Shown here: positions 21,883 through 33,042 of the stretch, in pieces
How the letters are laid out: each line of letters opens with the position of its first letter
How positions within the stretch are numbered: the stretch's first letter is position 1
Source: Mercurialis annua
Lineage: Eukaryota; Streptophyta; Magnoliopsida; Malpighiales; Euphorbiaceae
DNA: 64,000 nt
NCBI RefSeq assembly: GCF_937616625.2
Contig: NC_065572.1
Coordinates: 36,049,653 to 36,113,652, forward strand
Direction of reading: 5' to 3'
Notes under the pieces: model-generated
Told to the model about the DNA's origin: nothing
The model's input: only the letters and a program-made list of their open reading frames with translations
Database searches by the model: none
Translations under genes and position numbers: made by a program

Positions 21883-24417
21883 ATTTAAGCCAAACGTTTA
21901 CAACATTACAAAACAAATCCAAGCGTTTTAGCTTTTTAGCAATTTAAGCCAAATGTTTACAAACGTTACGAAACGAATCCAAGAATTTCACCTTTTTAGC
22001 AATTCAAGCTGAACGTTTACAACCGTTACGAAACAAATCCAAACATTTCACCGTTTAAGCGATTTAAGCCAAACCTTTACAAACATTACGAAATAAATCC
22101 AAACGTTTCACCTTTTTAGCGATTTAAGCGAAACGTTTGCAAACGTTACGAAACAAATCCAAACGTTTCACCTTTTTAGCGATTTAGGCAAAACGTTTAC
22201 AAACGGTAAGAAACAAATCCAAATGTTTCACCTTTTTAGCGATATAAGCCAAACGTTTACAGACCCTACGAAACAAATCCCAACGTTTCACCTTTTTAGT
22301 AATTTAAGCCAAACATTTACAAACGTTACGAAACAAATCCAAACATTTCACTTTTTTGGCGATTTAAACCAAACGTTTACAAACGTTACGAAACAAATAC
22401 AAACGTTTCTCCTTTTAGCGATTTAAGCCAAACGTTTTTAAACGTTACGAAAGAAATCCAAATATTTCACCTTTTTAGCGATTTAAGCCAGACGTTTACA
22501 AACGTTACAAAACAAATCCAAATGTTTCACCTTTTTAGAAATTTAAGCCAAAAGTTTACAATCGTTACGAAACAAAACCAAACGTTTAAAACGTTATGAA
22601 ACAAATTAAAACGTTTCACATTTTTAGTGATTTAAGCCAAACATTTACAAACGTTACGAAACAAAACCAAGCATTTCACCTTTTTAGCGATTTAAGCCAA
22701 TCCAAAGGTTACGAAGAAAATCCAAACTTTTCACCTTTTTAGCAATTTATGCCAAACGTTTACCAACGTTACGAAACAAAATATAAGTGTTTCACCTTTT
22801 TAACAATTTAAGCCAAACGTTTACAAAGGTTACGAAACAAATCCAAGCGTTTCATCTTTTTAGCAATTTAAGCAAAACGTTTACAAACATTACAAAACAA
22901 ATCCAAGAGTTTCACCCTTTTAGCAATTTAAGCAAAATGTTTACAAACGTTACGAAACAAATCCAAGCGTTTCACCTTTTTAGCATTTTAAGCCAAACGT
23001 TTACAAACCTTGCAAAACAAATCTAAGTGTTTCACCTTTTTAGCAATTTAAGTCAAACGTTTACAAACATTACGAAACAAAACCAATCGTTTCACCTTTT
23101 TAGCAATTCAAGCAAAACGTTTACAAACGTTACGAAACAAATCCAAGCGTTCCACCTTTTTAGCAATTTAAACCAAGCGTTTACAAACCTTACGAAACAA
23201 ATCCAAGCGTTTCACCTTTTTAACAATGTAAGCCAAACGTTTACAAACGTTACCAAACAAATCCAAGCGTTTCACCTTTTTAGCAATTTAAGCCAAACGT
23301 TTACAAACGTTACGAAACAAATCCAAACGTTTCACCTTTTTAGCGATTTAAGCCAAACGTTTACAAACGTTACGAAACAAATCCAAGCGTTTCACCTATT
23401 TAAGTCAAACGTTTACAAACGTTACGAAACAAATCCAAGCGTTTCACCTTTTTAGCGATTTAAGCCAAACATTTACAATGGTTTGGAAACAAATCCAAAT
23501 GTTTCAACTTTTTAGCAATTTAAGCCAAACGTTTACAAACGTTACGAAACAAATCCAAATGTTTCACCTTTTTAGCGATTGAAGCCAAATGTTTCCAAAT
23601 GTTATGAAACAAATCCAAGCATTTAAAACGTTACGAAACAAATTCAAATGTTTATAAACATTTCGAAACAAAAGCAAGCGTTTCCACTTTTTAGCAATTT
23701 AAGCAAAACGTTTACAAACATTACAAAACAAATCTAACGTTTCACCATTTTTAGCAATTTAAACCAAACATTTACAAACGTTACGAAAAAATCCTAAGCG
23801 TTTCACCTTTTTAGAAATTCAAGCAAAACATTTACAAACGTTACGAAATAAAATCTAACGTTTAAAACGTTACGAAACAAATTCAAACATTTCTCATTTT
23901 TAGCGATTTAAGCCAACCGTTTACAAACGTTACAAAACAAATCCAAACATTTAAAATGTTACGAAACAAATTCAAACGTTTACAAACGTTACAAAACAAA
24001 ACCAAGCTTTTCACCTTTTTAGCAATTTAAGCCTAACGTTTTTTAAATTACAAAATAAATCCAAGCTTTTCAGCTTTTTAGCAATTTAAGCCTAACGTTT
24101 TTTAAATTACAAAATAAATCCAAGCTTTTCAGCTTTTTAGCAATTTAAGCCAAACATTTACAAATGTTTCGAAACAAATCCAAGCGTTTCACCTTTTTAG
24201 CAATTCAAGCTAAACATTTACAAACGTTACGAAACAAATCCAAGCGTTTCACCTTTTTAGCAATTCACGCCAAACGTTACGAAATAAATCCAAACATTTC
24301 ACCTTTTTAGCGATTTAAGCCAAACCTTTACAAACATTACGAAACAAATCCAAACGCTTCATCTTTTTAGCGATTTAAGCGAAACGTTTGCAAACGTTAC
24401 GAAACAAATCCAAACGT
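21883..24417 (+). repeat. 60-bp satellite, block 2 (about 42 monomers)
   Basis: The block is mostly B-type monomers in register with 60 bp, resembling 33800-35200. Shortened units (about 40 bp) occur at 22575-22615, 23610-23660 and 23860-23990, and a perfect 59-bp duplication lies at 24031-24148. It separates the minus-strand element from the LARD remnant at 24418. The frames at 22787-23455 are satellite read-through. Confidence 0.97.
24031..24148 (+). repeat. Perfect tandem duplication of one 59-bp monomer
   Basis: Two adjacent 59-bp units (24031-24089 and 24090-24148), both starting GCCTAACGTTTTTTAAATTA, are identical. The neighbouring monomers differ from them at many positions. Confidence 0.95.
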
Positions 24418-26939
24418 TATTAGGATGAGTTGTAACGAAGTCATTAGGATGAGTTGTTATATAGCATCGAATGTTGGTAGATTGTAAAAACGGAATTTAA
24501 GGAATATTTTTAGGTTATCGAGTGCACATCTCACAGAGTGTAAAGTCTAGCAAATGATTTATTGGGAAATGGATTTCAAAGATTGATTTGTTAAAATATT
24601 TGAAATGTTTTCAACACGTAATTGTGCCCAGACATATCATGAACATGCATTTATAATGTCACGCATAGGATTGCATTGAGCACAAAGTATGTTCACTAAA
24701 TAAAAGATCAATTAATAATTGATACATGCATAATAGTACATACATCACGTGCATAGAAATGATTAGGGTTGGATGAAACTCTTTGGGGATGAGAGATGTC
24801 ATCACCATGTCGCACAATTATGTAAAATGGATCTTATCGACAAAGTGTGTTGAGAAAGATGTTTTGAAAAGAGCTCGCGAGTCACGTTGTGATAAACGTA
24901 GTTATAATGTTTTCAGATTTCAAATGATTTTGAAAATGTTACCGAAAGGTAGCTAGACAAATACTCTGTGATGATAGTGATGGATATTGGACGATTGCGT
25001 TGTAATGGATTAGTTTGTTTTGTTGGAATCTTGTGTTTTATAAAAGTAAGAATATGTTTGAGGTTTCACTGGAGATATAGTTGTGTCAAGTGCGGTGTAT
25101 CGTTAGGCTCAGATTAGAAAATTTTCGTGATAATTTTCGATATGTGATTTAAGGATTTGTTGATTAAGGATGTTGGTTATGCTCCATGTGTGTGTATACA
25201 CTATATTTATGTTTTTATAAGAGACTTTATCTTTTCGGATTTGAAATTGTCCGAGTATTTTGGTATAATGTTATAAACATATTTTCATAAACAAGAGGTT
25301 TGCTTTGCTAATTTTACCCTTCTGAGGAAAGGAAGAAATTTTATCAAATTGGATTCAAAAGGAATAATAAAAAAATTTGCTGACTCAACGATTTCTTCAA
25401 ATCGTGATTTTATATACAAATTAAGATTTGTAAGTGACAATAAAATTTTAATATTTTAAAACATCAATATGTATTTTGAATACGGAGGATTTTGCCACGG
25501 TTTATATATTTTTGAGAAAGGGATAAATTTATTTTAACAAGTTTGGTTTAAAGATACCATAAATTTTGTCAGTTGAACAGTTTCACAAGTTTGCAAATGT
25601 ATTTAAGAGTTAGGAGAAATTTGCGGATTCACAATGCAAATATTTTGAAAATTTTAGGGGTTTACAAAACTGATGGTTTTTCAACGGTAAAGGCATTTCA
25701 ATTTTGAATATAAAAGCAGGTGTAAGACGATTAGTCTTTTAAAGAGAAGCGGAAATTTTTTGAATATAAAATGTTTTGGATATTGAAGGATTTTATACCC
25801 TCGTGGGTTGGGTTTTGAGCATAACGAACAATACGGTTGGGATAAATTAGTCTTAGTAATCAATTGATGGAATAATTTTGAGAGTTGAGTTTTATTTAGA
25901 TATATGAGTAGATTTGAGAATCGAGGATCGCGGTTAATAGGTTTTGACAACCAAGATCGGTTGATCGGTTTTGTCGATTCATGATATTACTGTAATGTTT
26001 AGGTCAGTGGTTGAACCCTTTGTGTGGGCGAATTGTTTTTTTTAAGGTGTGTAATATAAGTGAGATGCAGTCGATGTGCAGTTTAGTTGTGGCGTTATGT
26101 TTCTAAATGATTGAACGAATCATTTTGATTCAGATTGTTTATGACTAATCTAGAAATTCTTTTACTATGAGTTAAGTTCACATTTCTTGAGAATAACAAT
26201 ATGAGTTTTTGTTTTTGGATCAGATGATTCTTTGTAGTGTTTGTTTTAGAACTGAAATATTATCTGAAGTCTATTGGGTTTTGTTATAAATTATTTTGAT
26301 GTCGATCTTGTTATAAGTGGAAGGAACTAGGTATTGTAAAATAAGATTTTATCAACTTGTGGTTTCGGTTTCCTGTTGAGACGATAGAGTCTGGAATTGT
26401 AAGACATATAGTTGAGCTTAGGTCTTAATCTTGTATTGTGATATTGAGGTTTTTATTATCGATAAGATTCGAGCTGGTTTTGGAAGCCGCTCTAGTACAG
26501 AGTAATTGCGACTCTCAATTGAAAATTTATTATTTATTCACATTGCGTTGATTGAGTAATAGTTGGAGCACCAAGTTGTTAGGATCAGAAATTTGTGCAT
26601 ATATGTGGTTTATGATCGCTTATTACGAATCAGTTTCAGATTTGAAGTTCGAGGTTCGTTTTTATTTATCTTATGTGATTCAGTTGAGTTTTGTGTGGGA
26701 GAATTTGTATTACCTCGTTTGAATTCACCTAGGAACGACGTTATCGTTTATGTGTGGTTTTTGCTTGAAGTAAGCAAGTTGTGCGTAATTATTTCTTTTA
26801 AATCTACTTGGGATTCGTTAACTCTTGATTTATGTGTTAGGAGTGGTTTTTTGTTTTTTGTTTTGCGCGCTGTTTCTTATTTTATTTTATTTGATTTTGT
26901 ATTAAATTTGAGGACAAATTTTTAATAACTTAAGAAGAA
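24418..26939 (+). mobile_element. 3' internal part of a LARD-like element, copy 1
   Basis: It matches 11735-14320 along its length and begins at the satellite boundary with a short tandem duplication of ATTAGGATGAGTTGT. It ends in GAGGACAAATTTTTAATAAC. A 120-codon frame at 26563-26925, starting MEHQVVRIRN, lies just before the LTR. It is 69 codons in the copy at 13920 and 120 in the copy at 47204. I do not recognise it as a known domain. Its place is where the integrase C-terminus would sit in an autonomous element. Confidence 0.85.
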
Positions 26940-27595
26940 TGTAATACCCCGTGTTTTTTTTTAAAAAATTTCGATGAGTTTCCGGTAATTTTTTGGATCG
27001 TTTGCGGATTCGTGGTTCGGGTTGTGTTTTGTTTGGGTTGGTTCAATGTTATTCTTTTCGCTTGGGTTGAGCTGGGCCATGAGGAATGGGATTGGCCCAT
27101 GGGATTTGTCATGGCCCAGGTGATTTCAGCTTGTACGAACCAACATTTTTCTATTCCTTTTGTGTTGCGTACTGCAACTTCTTCCCTTGTTTCCTTCTAT
27201 ATATACTCGTTTATAAACCTAAAATTATTTGTACTGCAATATTTGTTTACTCCTTTTGGTTTATCATTATGATTTAATCAAAGATTTTTATTTGATTATT
27301 ACTGATTTGAAACCAAAAGTTCGTCTATCATTTTAATTTTTAAATTTCTAATCGATAATTTTTTTTAAATAAAAAATCTAAAGATAATATTAGTTTAGAT
27401 TTTAATTAAAATTGTTTGAGTATTATAATTCGAAAACAATAATTATTTTATAACTGATAATTATCTAATTATTTGGGTAACTAATAATTGTTTTAAATCT
27501 TGGCTTGTTGTGCCAAATTGGCTAAATTATAATTTAGCCCTTAAACGTTTTATTTAAACTTATTTAATTAAGTTTTGATTTGTAACTTGGGTTAC
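26940..27595 (+). mobile_element. Truncated LTR of LARD copy 1
   Basis: It starts TGTAATACCCCG and keeps the two site II motifs (27073-27078 and 27094-27099) and the TATA box near 27198. It then lacks about 868 bp relative to 14609-15476, replaced by about 28 bp of filler. It ends at GTTAC (27591-27595) fused to satellite. The copy at 47581 shares the internal deletion but continues to its natural end. Confidence 0.88.
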
Positions 27596-30500
27596 GAAAC
27601 AAAACAAAACGTTTATATACGTTACGAAACAAATCCAAACGTTTACAAACATTACGAAACAAATCCAACTGTTTTACCTTTTTAGCGATTTAAGCCAAAC
27701 GTTTACAAACGTTACGAAACAAACCCAAGCGTTTCACCTTTTTAGCAATATACGCCAAATGTTTATAAACGTTACGAAACAAATCCAAACGTTTCACTTT
27801 TTTTGCGATTTAATTCAATCATTTACAAACGTTACGAAACAAATCCAAACATTTTTCCATTTTAGCGATTTAAGCCAAACGTTTTGAAATTAAACCAAAC
27901 GTTTCACCTTTTAGCGATTTTAGTTGAACGTTTACAAATGTTGTGAAAGAAAAACAAACGTTTTACCTTTTTAGCGATTTAAGAAAAACGTTTAAAATGT
28001 TACGAAAACAATCCAAGCATTTCACCTTTTTACAAAATTAAGCAAAAAAACGTTACGAAACATATCCAAACGTTTCACCTTTTTAGCGATTTAAGCCAAA
28101 CGTTTACAAACGCTATGAAACAAATCCAAACGTTTTCCCATTTTAGCGATTTAACCCAAACTTTTACAAACAAAACGAATAAAACATTAGGAAACAAATC
28201 CAAATGTTTCACATTTATAGAAATTTAAGTTAAGCGTTAAGAAACAATGCCAAACGTTTAGAAACATTACGAAACGATGCAAAACGTTTACAAACACTAC
28301 GAAACAAATCCAAGTATTTCACCTTTTTAGCCATTTAAGCGAAACGTTTACAAACGTTACGAAACCAATCCAAGCGTTTCACCTTTTTAGCAATTTAATC
28401 CAAACGTTTACAAACGTTACGAAACAAATCCAAACGTTTCACGTTTTAAGCGATTTAAGCCAAACGTTTACAAACTTACAAAACAAATCCAAATGTTTCA
28501 CCTTTTTAGCGATTAAAGCCAAACGTTTATAAACGCAACAAAACAAATCCAAATGTTTCCCCTTTTTAGCGATTTAAGCCAAACGTTTGTTTACAAACTT
28601 TTTTGAAACAAATGTTAAGAAACAAATCTAAACGTTTCACCTTTTAAGCGATTTAAGCCCAACGTTAATAAACGTTACGAAACAAATCTAAGCGTTTCCC
28701 CTTTTTAGATATTTATGCCAAACGTTTACAAACGTTACGAAATAAAACCGAACATTTGAAATGTTATGAAACAAATCCAAACGTTTCACATTTTTAGCGA
28801 TTTAAGCTAAACGTTACGGAATAAAACCAAACGTTTTTCTCATTTATAGCGATTTAAGCCAAACATTTACAAACGTTACGAAACAAATCAAGTGTTTCAC
28901 CTTTTTAGCGATTTAAGCCAAACATTTACAAAAGTTACGAATCAAATCCAAGCGTTTCACCTTATTAGCAATTTAAGCACAACGTTTACAAACGCTACAA
29001 AACAAATCCAAACGTTTCACCTTTTTAGCGATTTAATCCAAACGTTTACAAACGTTACGAAATAATACCAAACGTTTAACCTTTTAGCGATTTAAGCCAA
29101 ATCTTTAAAACGTTACGAAATAAATCCAAACGTTTACAAACATTACCGAACAAAAACAAACGTTTCCAATTTTTAGCAATTTAAGCCAAACGTTTACAAA
29201 CGTTATGAAACAAATCCAAACGTTTCACCTTTTTAGCGATTGAAGCCAAACGTTTACGAACGTTACGAAACAAATCCAAACGTTTTCCCATTTTAGATAT
29301 TTAAGCCAAATTTTTAGAAACGTTACGAAACAAAACCAAACGTTTACAAACGTTACGAAACAAATCCAAACGTTTACAACTGTTACGAAACAAATCTAAA
29401 CGTTTCCCCATTATAGCGATTTAAGCCAAACATTTACAAACGTTACGAAACAAACCCAAACGTTTTACCTTTTTAGAGATTTAAGCCAAACGTTTACAAA
29501 CTTTTACAAATGTTACGAAACAAATCCAAACATTTACAAACATTACAGAACAAAAACAAACTTTTTACATTTTTAGCAATTTAAGCCAAACGTTTACAAA
29601 CGTTACGAAACAAATCCAAACGTTTCACGTTTTAAGCGATTTAAGCCAAACGTTTACAAACTTACAAAACAAATCCTAACGTTTCCCCTTTTTAGTGATT
29701 AAAGCCAAACGTTTACAAACTTTACAAAACAAAACCAAACGTTTCACCTTTTTAGCGATTTAAGCCAAACGTTTGTTTACAACCATTTTTGAAACAAACG
29801 TTTAGAAACAAATCTAAACGTTTCACCTTTTAAGCGATTTAAGCCCAACGTTTACAAACGTTACGAAACAAATCTAAACGTTTCCCCTTTTTAGCGATTT
29901 AAGCCAAACATTTACAAACGTTACGAAATAAAACCAAACGTTTGAAATGTTATGAAACAAATCCAAAAGTTTCACATTTTTAGCAATTTAAGCTAAACGT
30001 TACGGAACAAAACCAAACGTTTTTCTCATTTTTAGCGATTTAAGCCAAACATTTACAAACGTTACGAAACAAATACAAGCGTTTCACCTTTTTAGCGATT
30101 TAAGCCAAACATTTTCATAAGTTACGAATCAAATCCAAGTATTTCACCTTATTAGCAATTTAAGTAAAACGTTTACAAACGCTACAAAACAAATCCAAAT
30201 GTTTCACCTTTTTAGCAATTTAATCCAAATGTTTTACAAACGTTACGAAATAAAACCAAACGTTTAACCTTTTTAGCGATTCAAGCCTAATCTTTAAAAC
30301 GTTACGAAATAAATCCAAAAGTTTGCAAACATTGCCGAACAAAAACAAATGTTTCACATTTTTAGCAATTTAAGCCAAACGTTTACATACGTTACTAAAC
30401 AAATCCAAACGTTTGACCTTTTTAGCGATTGAAGACAAACATTTACAAACGTTAAGAAACAAATCCAAATGTTTCCCCATTTTAGCGATTTAAGCCAAAC

Positions 30501-32249
30501 GTTTAGAAACGTTACGAAATAAAACCAAACGTTTACAAACGTTACGAAACAAATCCAAACGTTAAGAAACAAATCTAAACGTTTCCCCATTTTAGCGATT
30601 TAAGCCAAACATTTACAAACGTTACGAAACAAATCCAAACGTTTCACCTTTTTTGAGATTTAAGCAAAATGTTTACAAACATTTACAAATGTTACGAAAC
30701 AAATTCAAACGTTTACAAATATTACAGAACAAAAACAAACTTTTCACATTTTTTGCAATTTAAGCCAAACGTTTATAACCGTTACAAAACAAATCCAAAC
30801 GTTTCACCTTTTTAGCGAATGAAGCCAAACGTTTACAAACGTTAAGAAACAAATCCAAACTTTTTCCCATTTTAGTGATTTAAGCCAAACGTTTTTAAAG
30901 GTTACGAAAAAAAGCAAACGTTTACAAACCTTACAAAACAAATCCAAATGTTTACAAACATTACGAAACAAATCCAAACGTTTCCCCATTTAAGCGATTT
31001 AAGCCAAACGTTTACAAACATTACAAAACAAATCCAAATGTTTCACCTTTTTAGCGATTTAAGCCAAACATTTACAAATGTTATGAAATAAATCCAAACG
31101 TTTCCTCATTTTAGCGATTTCAGCCAAACGTTTACAAACGTTACGAAACAAATCCAAACGTTTCCCCTTTTTTGCGATTGAAGCCAAACGTTTACAAACA
31201 TTACGAAACAAATCCAAACATTTCACCTTTTTAGAGATTAAAGCCAAGCGTTTACAAACGTTATGAAACAAATCAAAGCGTTTCACCTTTTTAGCAATAT
31301 AAGCAAAACGATTAAAAACTTTACGAAACAAATCCAAACGTTTCACCTTTTTAGCGATTCAAGCTAAGCGTTTACAAACATTACGAAGCAAATCCAAATG
31401 TTTCCCTATTTTAGCGATTTAAGACAAACGTTTAGAACGTTTCGAAACAAATCCAAACGTTTTGCCTTTTTAGCGATTTAAGCCAAACGTTTACAAACGT
31501 TACGAAACATATCCAAACGTTACACCTTTTTAGCGATTTTTGCCAAACGTTTACAAACGTTACAAAACAAATCCAAACGTTTTCCCATTTTAGCGATGTA
31601 AGCCAAACGTTTTGAAATTAGACCAAACGTTTCACCTTTTTAGCGGTTTAAGTCAAACGTTTACAAACGCTACGGAACAAAAACAAACGTTTCACCTTTT
31701 TAGCGATTTAAGCCAAACGTTTATAACGTTACGAAACAAATCCAAGCGTTTCACCTTTTTAGCAATTTAAGCCAAACGTTTACAAACGTTATGAAATAAA
31801 TCCAGACATTTCCCTATTTTAGCGATTTAAGCCAAATGTTTAAAACGTTACGAAAAGAATCCAAACATTTTCCCCTTTTAGCAATTTAAGCCAAACGTTT
31901 ACAAAACGTTACGAATTAAATCCAAACGTTTCACCTTTTTAGTGATTTAAGCCAAACATTTACAAACGTTACAAAACAAATCCAAGCGTTTCACCTTTTT
32001 AGTAATTTTAGCGAAATGTTTACAAACGTTAGCGATTTAAGCGAAATGTTTAAAAACTTACGAAACAAATCCAAACGTTTCAACTTTTTAGCGATTTAAG
32101 CCAAACATTTACAAATGTTACCAAATAAATCCAAACGTTTCCCATTTATAGCGATATAAGCCAAACGTTTACAAACGTTACGAAACAAATCCAAACGTTT
32201 CCCCTTTTTAGCAATTTAAGCCAAACGTTTACAAACATTACTAAACAAA
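27596..32249 (+). repeat. 60-bp satellite, block 3, A-type domain
   Basis: The monomers are irregular, many shortened (about 22-45 bp) or missing the CACCTTTTTAG part. They are interspersed with markers such as GTTTGTTTACAAAC (about 28587 and 29771). The domain corresponds to 44001-46206, 49907-53361 and 62771-64000. Minus-strand frames (30354-30590, 30804-30989, 31059-31346) encode the repeat KRLDLFRNVCK and are artefacts. Confidence 0.97.
28416..30787 (+). repeat. A-type higher-order repeat, two 1186-bp units
   Basis: The marker string TTCACGTTTTAAGCG recurs with period 1186: units start at GTTAC 28416 and 29602. The same pair occurs at 44808 and 45994, again 1186 bp apart. The homologous domain at 50728 has only one such unit. 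Confidence 0.8.
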
Positions 32250-32628
32250 GGATATTAAACTCCACAGGTGACTCAAGTCTCGGGTAATTTCAAAAAGGTC
32301 ACTAAAGTCAATTTTCTAACAAAATGGTCCCTGAACTATACCTTTTATTACAAAAGGGTTCACCCATATAAAACGACGTAATAAGGGTTCACCCATACGT
32401 GGCAAGCCAAAATTACAAAAAGTAATATAGTTCATTGACCTTTTTGTAATAAAAGGAATAACCCAATGATTTTTTTATAGTTCACAAAAAGTTTAATGTT
32501 CTTTTCGTAACAATAGAAATATTTTTGTAATAAAAGGTATAGTTCAGTGACTATTTTGTATGAAAATTGACTTTAATGACCATTTTGAAATTTCCTGAGA
32601 CTTGAGTGACTCAGGGAGTTTAATATCC
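32250..32628. mobile_element. MITE with long inverted repeats (Mutator-like), copy 1
   Basis: The 379-bp insertion begins GGATATTAAACTCC and ends GGAGTTTAATATCC. The terminal inverted repeats extend about 105 bp. Flanks CTAAACAAA and TTAAACAAA form a 9-bp duplication with one mismatch; the satellite normally has this sequence once. Long inverted repeats with a 9-bp duplication suggest a Mutator-derived MITE. No transposase frame is present. Confidence 0.85.
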
Positions 32629-33042
32629 TTAAACAAATCCAAACGTTTCTCCTTTTTTGCAGTATAAGCCAAACGTTTACAAACGTTACGAAACAAATCC
32701 AAACGTTTCGTCTTTTTAGCAATTTAAGCCAAACGTTTACGAACATTGCGAAAAAATTTCAAACGTTTCCCCATTTTATCGATTTAAGCCAAACGTTTAA
32801 AACGTCACGAAACAAATCCAAACGTTTCACCTTTTTGGCGATTTAAGCCAAACGTTTAAAACGTTGCGAAACAAATCCAAACATTTCACCTTTTTAGCAA
32901 TTTATGCAAAACGTTTACAAACATTATGAAACAAATCGAAGTGTTTCATCTTTTTAGCGATTGAAGCCAAATGTTTACAAACGTTACGAAACAAATCCAA
33001 ACGTTTCACATTTTTAGCAATTTAAGCCAAACGTTTACAAAT

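Noticed and set aside
21883..24417. Satellite block 2 as a separate satellite family
   Set aside because: The monomer, orientation and subtype markers match the B-type domains of the main array, including the TTAAAACGTTATGAAAC shortened unit near 22590.
31059..31346. Minus-strand frames encoding KRLDLFRNVCK-type repeats (also 30354-30590, 44006-44188, 52172-52399 and 62393-62668)
   Set aside because: This is the complementary strand of the same satellite; openness is explained by unit length and composition.
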